A stretch of 64,000 nucleotides of DNA, from positions 4,836,001 through 4,900,000 of the forward strand of contig FSRV01000001.1 in assembly GCA_900142905.1 (NCBI GenBank), written 5' to 3'. The DNA is from Burkholderia sp. GAS332. GTDB taxonomy: Bacteria; Pseudomonadota; Gammaproteobacteria; Burkholderiales; Burkholderiaceae. A program made the position numbers and the translations under genes. This document shows, in pieces, positions 39,101 to 47,836 of the stretch; position 1 is the stretch's first letter, and every line of letters starts with the position of its first letter. The notes beneath the pieces are model-generated. The model was not told the DNA's origin. It saw only the letters and a program-made list of their open reading frames with translations, and made no database searches.

Positions 39101-40095
39101 AGTCCAGCGCACGCTGGCTTGACGAGGGGCATCGCGCGCTACTGGTGACGGTGGTGAAGACGTGGGGCTCGTCGCCGCGTCCCGAGGGCGCGATGCTCGC
39201 GGTGCGCGACGATGGACTCGTGGTGGGATCGGTATCGGGTGGCTGCATCGAAGACGACCTGATCGACCGCGTGCGGCAAAAGGGTATTGAGCAGACGCGC
39301 CCGGAGGCGGTGAAGTACGGCATTACGGCTGAAGAAGCGCATCGCTTCGGCCTGCCTTGCGGCGGCACGATCCAACTCGTGCTGGAGCCTTTAACGCCGC
39401 AAAGCGGCGTTGGCGAACTGTGTCATGCGGTAGAGGACGGCCGTCTGATGGCACGCGAAGTCGACATGGTGACGGGCGCGGTGCGGCTCGATGCGGCGCA
39501 GGCGACAGACGGCGTGCATTTCGATGGCGAGCGTCTGCTGACGATTCATGGTCCGCGTTACCGGATGCTGGTGATCGGTGCGGGGCAGTTGTCGCGCTAT
39601 TTGTGCAACATTGCGGTTGGGCTCGATTATCAGGTCACGGTATGCGATCCGCGCGAGGAGTACACCGAGGAGTGGAGCATTCCCGGCACGAAGATTGTGC
39701 GGACGATGCCGGACGATACGGTGATCGAGATGAAGCTCGACGAACGGTGTGCGGTGATTGCGTTGACGCATGATCCCAAGCTGGATGATCTCGCGTTGAT
39801 GGAGGCGTTGAAGACGCCGGCTTTTTATGTGGGTGCTTTGGGGTCGAGAAGGAATAATCAGGCGCGGCGCGAGCGGTTGAAGGAGTTCGATCTGAACGAT
39901 ACTGAGTTGGCCCGGTTGCATGGGCCGGTTGGGATTTATATTGGGAGTCGGACGCCGCCTGAAATTGCGGTTTCGATTCTTGCCGAGGTGACGGCGGCTA
40001 AGAATGGGGTTTCGTTGCCGACTTTGTTACAGGTTGAAGGCGCTAAGGCCGCGCGGGAGATTGCGGCGAGTGGGGGTGCTGCTTGTAGTGTCTAG
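39073..40095 (+). CDS. XdhC/CoxF family molybdenum-cofactor maturation protein
   Basis: 340 residues. The N-terminal XdhC domain has TWGSSPRPEGAMLAV and VGSVSGGCIEDDL. The C-terminal Rossmann part has MLVIGAGQLSRYL and FYVGALGSRRNNQARRERL. XdhC binds molybdenum cofactor and loads its sulfurated form into the hydroxylase. This is the last gene of the cluster. Its final 350 bases shift to G/T-rich codons (TTG, GGG, GTT) unlike its 5' half, and it ends at repeat island B. Confidence 0.92.
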   Translation: MDSVDLEVLKSSARWLDEGHRALLVTVVKTWGSSPRPEGAMLAVRDDGLVVGSVSGGCIEDDLIDRVRQKGIEQTRPEAVKYGITAEEAHRFGLPCGGTIQLVLEPLTPQSGVGELCHAVEDGRLMAREVDMVTGAVRLDAAQATDGVHFDGERLLTIHGPRYRMLVIGAGQLSRYLCNIAVGLDYQVTVCDPREEYTEEWSIPGTKIVRTMPDDTVIEMKLDERCAVIALTHDPKLDDLALMEALKTPAFYVGALGSRRNNQARRERLKEFDLNDTELARLHGPVGIYIGSRTPPEIAVSILAEVTAAKNGVSLPTLLQVEGAKAAREIAASGGAACSV

Positions 40096-41005
40096 GCGCT
40101 TTTTTTGCCTGCTCGGCGGTTTTGTCTGTATGCATGCGGCGTTGGGCTTTGGCTGATTTGTTTGCCTGCGCGGCGCTTGTTTCTGTGTGCCTGCGGCGGT
40201 GGCCTTTCCTTGATTTCTTGGTGGTCTATTAGCGTTGCCCCTGTGCGGGGCGGCACTTACTTTCTTTGCCGCCGCAAAGAAAGATAAGCAAAGAAAGCGG
40301 CTAGAAGCCCCTGCTAAGCGGGTCCCCCGCACAGTCGCGGTAGTGGTGCATCTGGAATCCGTGCCCTCGCACCTTCAGCCGTAGTGACAAAGCGCTCATC
40401 AGCTCCCACTCCGCACTACGTGCGTCGCGGATGGGTCTGCCAGGGAAACCAAGGGCTTCGTTTGGGCGCGGTGGGAGCCATCGGCTTCGCCTCGGCGAAG
40501 TACCCAAAGATCGCTGTTTCGGGAAGTGCCGCCTAGCGCGTCGAGCGACTGACAAGTCGCGACAGCGCTTGCCGGTTTGAATTCGCACTTCGAATGAAGC
40601 GCCGGCGCATAGCAGGAACGTTGGAGATGCAACGGTGAGCCACGTCGTCGAGTGAGGCTCGCGCGCGAAACGCACAGTTGGTTCTGTGAAATACCCTTCG
40701 GCGCGCGCAGCGCCGCCGGAAGTATGACGGCTTTGTCACCAGGGCCGAATGTGCGAGGGCACAGATTCCAGATGCACCACTACCGTGGCTGTGCGGGGGA
40801 CCCGCTTAGCAGGGGCTTCGAGCTGCTTTCTTTTGCCTACTTTTCTTTGCAGCAGGCAAAGAAAAGTAGGTGCCGCCCCGCACAGGGGCAACGCTAATAG
40901 ACCGACAAGAAATCAAGGAAAGGCCAACGCCATAGGCGCACAGACAAAAGCGCCGCGCAGGCAAACAAACCAGGCAAAATCCAACGCCGCAGGCAAAAAG
41001 ACCAC
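40096..41005. repeat. Composite repeat island B, inverted copy of island A
   Basis: Arm B1 (about 40196-40504) and arm B2 (about 40691-40925), read as reverse complement, reproduce arms A2 and A1 of island A with few changes. The outer TTTGCCTGCGCGGCGCTT-type units of about 57 bases are at 40105-40200 on the left and in complement at 40920-41000 on the right. The centre (40505-40690) differs from that of island A. No gene is supported; short frames ending in MHHYRGCAGDPLSRGF recur in the arms. Confidence 0.88.
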
Positions 41006-41743
41006 TTACATTAACCCACAAACCACCGCGGCAACCACCGATCCACCAACCAACACAACACCGACAACACGCCGCTTATTCAACTCGGTCCACAACAGGA
41101 CGCCAGTCAAAGAAAGCAAAATCATCCCACCAGCAATCGTATCGATCAACAAAACCCACCCAACACTCAACCCCACCCCACGGTGCAGATTATTCATCGT
41201 AGTAAGAAACGAGTTCTGCGTACGCTTCACCGCAACAAACCCATTCCCCACCCAATACTCCGCCTGCACATTCTGAGTAGGCCCAAAAATCCCGACCTGC
41301 CAGAACTCCGGCTGCATCGTGCTGCGATCCCCCCAAGCCACCGCATGCGCCGGCTCGCGCTTCACCCGCCCCGGCTTGCCGTCGATCTTCAACTCACCCT
41401 TGAGCCATTTCGCCATATCCATCGGCGACTTCAGCTTCCCCTCCGGCACGGAAATCTGCATCTCCTCGACCTGCGGCTCGCCAGACGACACCTTCAACGG
41501 ACCACCCCGATGGTTCAGCAAAAAACCCGTCGCGCCGAACAACAGCCCAAGCACCGCGCCCCACAGCCCAACCCAGCCGTGCACCTTGCGCAACCACTTG
41601 ATGAAATTCGCCCGCCGCGAACGCCGGCGCCGCGCCGCCTGCTCGGCATCGTCCATCAAATGATGGCCACGCTCCGGCGTATGGGCGGTGTACTGCGTGC
41701 CGCCAGCAGCAGGCTTCATATCGATCGAATCAGGCGCGTTCAC
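41006..41743 (-). CDS. PepSY-associated transmembrane protein
   Basis: 245 residues from a GTG at 41743 that has GGAG at good distance; an ATG eight codons later is an alternative. An Arg-rich cytoplasmic N-terminus leads to helix 1 (VHGWVGLWGAVLGLLFGATGFLLNH), a periplasmic PepSY-like segment, then helices near WVLLIDTIAGGMILLSLTGVLLW and at the C-terminus. Such proteins often sit with iron-siderophore uptake genes, perhaps in periplasmic reduction. A Fur-like box lies upstream. The 3' third is G/T-rich on the coding strand and abuts island B. Confidence 0.82.
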   Translation of the reverse strand: MNAPDSIDMKPAAGGTQYTAHTPERGHHLMDDAEQAARRRRSRRANFIKWLRKVHGWVGLWGAVLGLLFGATGFLLNHRGGPLKVSSGEPQVEEMQISVPEGKLKSPMDMAKWLKGELKIDGKPGRVKREPAHAVAWGDRSTMQPEFWQVGIFGPTQNVQAEYWVGNGFVAVKRTQNSFLTTMNNLHRGVGLSVGWVLLIDTIAGGMILLSLTGVLLWTELNKRRVVGVVLVGGSVVAAVVCGLM

Positions 41744-41940
41744 TTCAAAGCTCCAGGCGCAGCAAGTTAAGCCATCGCCGGCGTGCAGCGACAAAGCGCA
41801 CGCTCACACCAGCGGTAAAAGAGGTAGCGAAAGGAAGAACCGGACAACCCGGCTTGCGGTCCAGGTCGTCCGGCTGAAAGGCTGGCTGGCAGTCACAGAG
41901 GAGGAGAAATGTGACAAAAAGCTGGCGATGCCTTTCAATT

Positions 41941-41959
41941 GAGAATGGCTATCATTACA
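41941..41959. promoter_or_regulatory. Fur-like box
   Basis: GAGAATGGCTATCATTACA matches about 14 of 19 positions of the Fur consensus GATAATGATAATCATTATC. It lies in the divergent gap, about 200 bases from the PepSY-TM start and 115 bases from the DUF3857 start. Confidence 0.5.
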
Positions 41960-42073
41960 TAATTGAGGCATTTGCTCAATCGCAATGCGCGGCGCCCGCT
42001 TGACATCCAGGCGGCGCAAAGGGACTCTAGCTGGCGATCCCGTCAACGTTGCCGTTCCGGATACCTGCCTGCC

Positions 42074-43975
42074 ATGCGCCTCGCCTCTTGGGTCTGTCTT
42101 GCCTCTCTCGGCTGGCTTGCCGACATCCACGCCGCGAGCGCGAGCATTGCGGCCAAACTGGATGATCCCTACACCAACGAAGGCGAAACGCAGACCTTCA
42201 CAGTCAACGCCGACGGCTCCTTCTCGAAGCTCGATTCGATGACGCTGCTCGTGAATAACGAAGCAGGCGTCGCGCGGGTCGCGCAGCAATACGTCTGGTT
42301 CAATCGCAATATGGCGGACGTGCAGATCCTGGAGGCGTACACGACCACCGCCGATGGCGCGCGTCACGACGTGCAGCCCGACCAGATCCGCGACGTGCAG
42401 GAAGCCCGCTCGTTCGAAGCGCCGATGTTTCAGGACATCCTGGAAAAGGTCATCGTGTTCCCCGCCGTCGAGCCCGGCGCGCGCGTGCACCTCACCTATC
42501 GCAAGACGCAAAAGCAGCCCATCGTGCCGGGCGAGTTCAGCGACTTCACGCCACCCGATCTCGCGCCGACCCACAACTTCCGCCTGATCTACGATCTGCC
42601 CGCCGACAAGCCGCTCTATGCCGATGCGCGCGGCTTCACCGCGTTGCAACCCGTCACGCGCGACGGCCGCACACGCTACGAATATCGTTACGACAAGGCG
42701 CATTTCAGCCGGTTGGAGCGCGGCTCGATCGCCTACGTATCGTATGGCGACCGGCTGATGGTCTCGACCTTTCCCGACTACGCCGCTTTCGCCGCCAGCT
42801 ACAGGGCATCCGCCGCCGATCCGAACGCGCGCGATGCCACCGTCACGCAGCTCGCGCAAACCCTCACCGCACGTGACCACACCCAGCGCGACAAAGCCAA
42901 GACACTGTACGACTGGGTGCGCCGCAACGTCCGTTATGTCGCGATCTATGTCGGGCGCGGCTCAGTGGTGCCGCACAGCGCAAGCGCGATCCTCGCGAAC
43001 CGTTACGGCGACTGCAAGGATCACGTGGCGTTATATGGTGCGCTGCTCGACGCGGCCGGCATCCGCAACGAGCCGGTCTTGATCAGCAGCGGCTCGATCT
43101 ACACACTGCCCAGCGTGCCGGGCTACGGTGTCATCAATCACGCCATCACGTGGCTGCCGGATTTGCAGCAATACGCCGACTCGACAGCATCGAATGTCGA
43201 ATTCGGTTTTCTGCCGTCGTCCGATATGAACCGCCCCACCGTGCTGGTGAATCAGGGGGTGATCGCGCAAACACCGGCCACTGAGCCGATGACGCGCAGC
43301 ACCGACCTGTCGATCAAGGTCGAACCGGATGGCTCGGCAAGCTTCACCTATCGTCTGGAAGTCTCGGGCGCTTCGGCCGAACAGGGGCGCGCCATGCTGC
43401 GTACGCAGTCGCCCGCGCAACGTGAGGAATCGATCCAGGCGGAATTGCGCAGCGTCAACCTGCGCGGCACGGCCACGCTGACGACCAGCGACCTCGCCGT
43501 GGCCGACGGCCCGCTGACGATCACGATGAAAGGTACGCTCGAAAATCTCGTGGTGCCGGGCGCAGCGGCATCGATTCCGGCGCTGACGAGTCTGGCCGGC
43601 GGCTTCGCGGCGGACACCCGCTACTGGCTCGGTGAACGGCAGCGCACGCAGCCTTTCGTCTGCCATAACCTGACGTTGCATGAACGCGCGCGCGTTGAAT
43701 TGCCGGCGAACTTCCACGTGCTCGAGATGCCGGAAGCGAAACGAACCCAGGACCGCTTCGTCGATTTCCAGTCGCAGTACACGCTCGATCCGCTCAGCAA
43801 CGTCGTGACGATGACGCGTGATGGCACCACCCATTTCGATAGCGATGTCTGCACGCCCGACGACTTCGCGCAGATGCGTCCCGCGATTGAAGCAATCGGA
43901 CGCGACGTGCGCGCCGAAGTGATCGTCAAATCGACGCTGGTGCAATCGTCGAGCGTGGCGTCGCAAGCGCCGTAA
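42074..43975 (+). CDS. DUF3857 / transglutaminase-like exported protein
   Basis: 633 residues from the ATG at 42074, with a signal peptide (MRLASWVCLASLGWLADIHA). A DUF3857 domain (about 25-220) precedes a transglutaminase-like core whose Cys314 lies in NRYGDCKDHVALYGALLDAAG, followed by INHAITW with the His. The rest is beta-rich. Related proteins are periplasmic or surface peptide-processing or crosslinking enzymes of unknown substrate. The gene is divergent from the PepSY-TM gene and convergent with the SrkA-type kinase; a 9-bp hairpin lies between their ends. Confidence 0.83.
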   Translation: MRLASWVCLASLGWLADIHAASASIAAKLDDPYTNEGETQTFTVNADGSFSKLDSMTLLVNNEAGVARVAQQYVWFNRNMADVQILEAYTTTADGARHDVQPDQIRDVQEARSFEAPMFQDILEKVIVFPAVEPGARVHLTYRKTQKQPIVPGEFSDFTPPDLAPTHNFRLIYDLPADKPLYADARGFTALQPVTRDGRTRYEYRYDKAHFSRLERGSIAYVSYGDRLMVSTFPDYAAFAASYRASAADPNARDATVTQLAQTLTARDHTQRDKAKTLYDWVRRNVRYVAIYVGRGSVVPHSASAILANRYGDCKDHVALYGALLDAAGIRNEPVLISSGSIYTLPSVPGYGVINHAITWLPDLQQYADSTASNVEFGFLPSSDMNRPTVLVNQGVIAQTPATEPMTRSTDLSIKVEPDGSASFTYRLEVSGASAEQGRAMLRTQSPAQREESIQAELRSVNLRGTATLTTSDLAVADGPLTITMKGTLENLVVPGAAASIPALTSLAGGFAADTRYWLGERQRTQPFVCHNLTLHERARVELPANFHVLEMPEAKRTQDRFVDFQSQYTLDPLSNVVTMTRDGTTHFDSDVCTPDDFAQMRPAIEAIGRDVRAEVIVKSTLVQSSSVASQAP

Positions 43976-44035
43976 GACAGCGTCGATGTGCCGGGGCGGC
44001 ACCTTGGCGCCGACGCCCGATGCGCTGCCGCGGTA

Positions 44036-44064
44036 GCACCTGCCGCCACAGACCCGGCAGGTGC
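44036..44064. terminator. Hairpin between convergent genes
   Basis: GCACCTGCC and GGCAGGTGC pair perfectly around 11 bases between the DUF3857 and SrkA stops. It lacks a T run, so its terminator role is tentative. Confidence 0.45.
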
Positions 44065-44080
44065 AGGGAAACGCAAACGC

Positions 44081-45109
44081 TCAAACCGGCCAGAGCGGCC
44101 CTTCCTGCATCGCGCCGAGCTGCTCGCGCAGTTCAAGGATGCGGTCTTCCCAATAGCGCTGCGTGTTGAACCACGGAAACGCCGCCGGAAACGCCGGGTC
44201 GTCCCAGCGGCGCGCGAGCCACGCCTGATAGTGAATCAGCCGCAGCGTGCGCAACGCTTCGACGAGATACAGTTCGCGCGGCTCGAAGTCGCAGAAGTCT
44301 TCGTAACCGGCGAGCAGGTCGGCAAGCGCACGCGAAGCCTCGACGCGATCGCCCGGCAGCAGCAGCCACAAATCCTGCACCGCCGGACCCATGCGACTAT
44401 CGTCGAAGTCGACGAAATGCGGGCCCGCGTCGGTCCACAATACATTGCTCGGATGACAATCGCCGTGCATGCGCAGCATGCGAATATCGCCGGCGCGCTC
44501 GAAGGCGCGTTCGACGCCTTCGAGCGCGAGATTCACCACTGTCTGCCAGGCGGTGCGCACATCGTCAGGCACAAAGTTGTGCGACAGCAGGAAATCGCGC
44601 GGCTCGTAGCCGAACGTGTTGATGTCGAGCGTGGGACGCTCGGTGTAGTTCTGGGTCTGCCCGACCGCATGGATGCGGCCGATAAAACGCCCCAGCCATT
44701 CGAGCGTATCGCGCCGGTCCAGATCGGGCGCGCGGCCACCGCGGCGTTCGAAGATCGAGAAACGGAAACCGTCGAAGGTATGCAGCGTGCGGCCTTCAAA
44801 AACACGCGCGGGCACCACCGGAATTTCGCGCGCGGCGAGATCGGCGACAAAGGCGTGTTCTTCGAGAATGGCGGCGTCGGTCCAACGCTCGGGACGGTAG
44901 AACTTGACGACCACGGGCGGGCCGTCTTCCACGCCCACCTGGTACACGCGGTTCTCGTAGCTGTTGAGCGGCAGCATGCGGCCGTCGGTGTACACACCGA
45001 CGCTGCTGAGCACGCTGTCGAGCGCGTCGAGCACGATTTCCGGCTTGAGCCGGGCGAAAGGTACGGCGCTATTAGCGCCGTCCGGTGGGTCGAGATTGTC
45101 GTCGTTCAT
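44081..45109 (-). CDS. srkA: Stress response Ser/Thr protein kinase A (YihE/RdoA family)
   Basis: 342 residues, close to the family length. Kinase-like marks are NRVYQVG and VVKFYRPERW (Lys), the catalytic loop RMHGDCHPSNVLW and the metal-binding HFVDFDDSRMGPAVQDLW. SrkA counteracts MazEF-linked death and envelope stress, and in E. coli lies before dsbA; no dsbA is seen here. The start is the ATG at 45109. It is a single gene on the minus strand. Confidence 0.92.
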   Translation of the reverse strand: MNDDNLDPPDGANSAVPFARLKPEIVLDALDSVLSSVGVYTDGRMLPLNSYENRVYQVGVEDGPPVVVKFYRPERWTDAAILEEHAFVADLAAREIPVVPARVFEGRTLHTFDGFRFSIFERRGGRAPDLDRRDTLEWLGRFIGRIHAVGQTQNYTERPTLDINTFGYEPRDFLLSHNFVPDDVRTAWQTVVNLALEGVERAFERAGDIRMLRMHGDCHPSNVLWTDAGPHFVDFDDSRMGPAVQDLWLLLPGDRVEASRALADLLAGYEDFCDFEPRELYLVEALRTLRLIHYQAWLARRWDDPAFPAAFPWFNTQRYWEDRILELREQLGAMQEGPLWPV

Positions 45110-45209
45110 GCCCGCATTGTGCGCCGCGCCGCCGTCAAAGACGAGGGCGTCGGCTCACCTTGCGGCATCCAGCCACCTGCAACCACCATGAATCGGACTC
45201 AAACCAGCT

Positions 45210-45422
45210 TCAATGCACCTGCGCGCTCGCTGGGCGCACTTGCTCGCCCGTATCAATCAGATCTTCAAGGAAAAAGGGTTCAGTGTTCAGATGCTCCGAT
45301 GTGCCGGGTTCGCCGGCATACCAGGCCACCATCGCCATGTCGCCAAGAATGCGCATGACAATCCCACGTGCGTCTTTCGGCACAGCGATATGCACCGATC
45401 GGACAATGGAACCGATTTGCAT
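45210..45422 (-). CDS. Small conserved-looking hypothetical protein
   Basis: 70 residues. The ATG is preceded by AGGAGAAACGGGG, a strong ribosome site, and codon use is normal. The sequence starts MQIGSIVRSVHIAVPKDARG and mixes hydrophobic strands with an acidic C-terminus (FFLEDLIDTGEQVRP). No membrane segment or known motif is seen. The function is unknown. It ends 100 bases from the start of srkA on the same strand. Confidence 0.62.
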   Translation of the reverse strand: MQIGSIVRSVHIAVPKDARGIVMRILGDMAMVAWYAGEPGTSEHLNTEPFFLEDLIDTGEQVRPASAQVH

Positions 45423-45838
45423 GATGTTTCCCCGTTTCTCCTATAGCCGGCTTTATGGTTTCCGCGCCGGTCAAGGTGATGATAAAAGCGCCGCTTCGCC
45501 AATAACGTTGCGTACGCACCCAATCTGCTGCGCGTAACACGCGTGAGAGGTTCGAGTCATTGTTCCCGTTTTGCGGGGCCATGGAAAGCGCGAACTCAAG
45601 GCTGTTCACCCGTCGTTTCGCCCTATTCCGATTACAGCGCGCCGGGCCGATGATCTGGGCGTAAAGCGTCGTAACGAGATCATCATAAACCCAGCCGGGG
45701 TGATATATCAAAATCCTGTCGTCAGCGCGAAAGGCGATTATTCACGTCCGCGGACCTCGCATCGCGCGCACCCGTCCAGTCTATTCATCGTATCCTTAAC
45801 GCCTTTGAGTACTTTGCGCGCCCCAAGGAGTTTTTTTC
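45423..45838. other. Divergent intergenic region, no gene recognised
   Basis: 416 bases between the small protein and the MFS gene. It should hold both promoters. Overlapping short frames on both strands lack ribosome sites. A ribosome site AAGGAG lies at its right end for the MFS gene. Confidence 0.45.
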
Positions 45839-47128
45839 GTGACTGCATCGCCGGAATCCCACCGGACTGCTACTTCGGCTGTTCCTGCTTCATCCGCGTC
45901 TTCCAGCTCCGCTGCCGTGACTGACGTCCCCTTCGCTCCCTATCTCGAACGCGGCACGCGTGCCTATTGGCGCGCCAGCATCGCGCTACTGTTCGCCGGT
46001 TACGCCACCTTCTCGCTGCTGTATTGCGTGCAGCCCTTGCTGCCTGCATTCTCCACGGCGTTCAGCGTGACGCCGGCACAGAGCAGCCTGTCGCTCTCGC
46101 TGACGACAGCCGCGCTCGCGCTTGCCATATTCGTGGCCGGCTTCGTGTCGGAAGGCTGGAGCCGTCACAAGCTGATGACCGCGTCGCTCACGCTGTCCGC
46201 GCTATTGACGATCGGCGTGTCGATCGCGCCGCATTGGCATCAATTGCTCGTGTTGCGCACGCTCGAAGGCCTCGCGCTCGGTGGCGTGCCCGCCGTTGCG
46301 ATGGCGTACCTCGCGGAAGAAGTGCACCCCGATGGACTCGGTCTCGCGATGGGGTTGTACGTCGGCGGCACGGCGATCGGCGGGATGGCTGGGCGCGTGA
46401 TTACCGGCGTCGTTGCGGATCTGTTTTCGTGGCGCGTGGCAATCGGCACGATCGGCGTGCTCGGCATTCTCTCGATGCTCGCGTTTCGCGCGCTGCTGCC
46501 GCCGTCGCGCCATTTCGTGCCGCGCCGTGGACTCGGCTTTGTCCATCATCGCACTGCCCTGCTGAAGCAATTCACGCGGCCCGGCTTGCCTCTGCTGTTT
46601 CTGCTCGGCTTCGTGCTGATGGGTAGCTTCGTCACGCTGTACAACTACATCGGTTACCGACTGCTCGCGCCGCCTTACCTGTTGAGTCAGACGGAGATCG
46701 GTGCGATTTTCGTCGTGTATCTGACGGGCGTGGTTGCCTCGCCGTGGTCGGGCCGCATGGCTGACACCTTCGGCCGGGCGCGCGTGCTGACCGGCAGCTT
46801 GCTGCTGATGGCGCTTGGACTCGCCCTCACGATGCTTCATCCGATCGCAGCCATTGCAATCGGGATCGCCTGCGTGACGTTCGGCTTCTTCGCCGGACAC
46901 TCGGTGGCGAGCGGCTGGGTCGGGCGCCTTGCGAAAGAAGCCAAGGGGCAGGCGGCCGCGCTGTACCTGCTCGCGTATTACATCGGCTCGAGCGTGGTCG
47001 GCTCTTATGGCGGCCATGTCTGGGCCGGTTATGGCTGGAACGGTATAGCCGGTTTGGTAGGCGCGTTGCTCGTCATCGGCATCGTTGCGACCACGCGCTT
47101 GCGTCAGCACGAACGCGCCGCCGTATGA
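45839..47128 (+). CDS. MFS transporter, YnfM-like
   Basis: 429 residues with a GTG start behind CAAGGAGTT. The N-terminus is Ala/Ser-rich and cytoplasmic (about 45 residues), and then 12 helices follow: LLFAGYATFSLLYCVQPLLPAFS in helix 1 and MAYLAEEVHPDGLGLAMGLYVGGTAIGGMAGR in the 4-5 region, which resembles E. coli YnfM and other DHA1 drug/arabinose-type exporters. The substrate is unknown. It is monocistronic. Confidence 0.87.
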   Translation: MTASPESHRTATSAVPASSASSSSAAVTDVPFAPYLERGTRAYWRASIALLFAGYATFSLLYCVQPLLPAFSTAFSVTPAQSSLSLSLTTAALALAIFVAGFVSEGWSRHKLMTASLTLSALLTIGVSIAPHWHQLLVLRTLEGLALGGVPAVAMAYLAEEVHPDGLGLAMGLYVGGTAIGGMAGRVITGVVADLFSWRVAIGTIGVLGILSMLAFRALLPPSRHFVPRRGLGFVHHRTALLKQFTRPGLPLLFLLGFVLMGSFVTLYNYIGYRLLAPPYLLSQTEIGAIFVVYLTGVVASPWSGRMADTFGRARVLTGSLLLMALGLALTMLHPIAAIAIGIACVTFGFFAGHSVASGWVGRLAKEAKGQAAALYLLAYYIGSSVVGSYGGHVWAGYGWNGIAGLVGALLVIGIVATTRLRQHERAAV

Positions 47129-47489
47129 AGGAACGCTGCTGATCGGTTTCGGGAATAGCGGGTTTGGGCGCAACTTGGCGGCCATGCTTAACGAGCTTAC
47201 GTGGCGTAGATCCCAGCCACGCGCAGACCATCCGCTGCGCATCGATCCGGCGCAAAAAGTAAGGACCGTGTAAGCAAACACTTCATTTTTCGCGGTCTTT
47301 TTGCTGCGACGCGCCAATCGTGCCGGCCCTTACCGCACTGGGTTCAGCAGCCTGCGAAGACAGCGCTGCAGCGCCGCAAAGCGTTGTTATGTTGATCTAA
47401 CCGTCGCCTATACTCGAAACGAGCGTTGGCAGTGCATGACTCCAGAAATAGAGCCACTGCCCGCGCCAGTACGATAAAAGGAGACGGGT
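47129..47489. other. Intergenic region with weak terminator
   Basis: 361 bases with no supported gene. GACCG at about 47262 and CGGTCTTTTTG at about 47296 could form a weak terminator for the MFS gene; the remainder is the promoter side of the small membrane protein. Confidence 0.4.
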
Positions 47490-47675
47490 ATGACGACCTA
47501 CTTCACGATTAGCGATTTCATCCTGGTGATTCCGATGGCACTGGCCGGCGCTTTATTTGTCGGCGCGCTTCCCTGCAAGACAGAGTTGCGTCACAACGCG
47601 CTGCGGGTGCTAGGCGCGCTGCTCGGCGTAGTATTCGCGGTCGTGCTGGTCGAGGGCTTGCCTGCGCTGGTTTAG
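47490..47675 (+). CDS. Small two-helix membrane protein
   Basis: 61 residues, start behind AAAAGGAGACGGGT, an excellent ribosome site. Two hydrophobic helices (FILVIPMALAGALFVGAL and VLGALLGVVFAVVLVEGL) are joined by a short positive loop KTELRHNALR. No family is recognised. The strong start, clean helices and following terminator support a real gene. Confidence 0.72.
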   Translation: MTTYFTISDFILVIPMALAGALFVGALPCKTELRHNALRVLGALLGVVFAVVLVEGLPALV

Positions 47676-47780
47676 TGCGGTCCGGCGAAGACGGCCTCTA
47701 CGCTTCGCCGATAGTTCGGTCGACTGAACGCAGTCGCTTCGGCCACTGTGCTGGAAACGCGTGCGCTTGAAAGCATCGAT

Positions 47781-47807
47781 AAAAAAGCCGCCTCACGGGC
47801 GGCTTTT
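47781..47807. terminator. Bidirectional rho-independent terminator
   Basis: AAAAGCCGCC (47783-47792) pairs with GGCGGCTTTT (47798-47807). T runs on both sides serve the small membrane protein and the converging aldo/keto reductase. Confidence 0.88.
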
Positions 47808-47836
47808 CTGTTCCTACGACATCAAACGCTGTGCGA

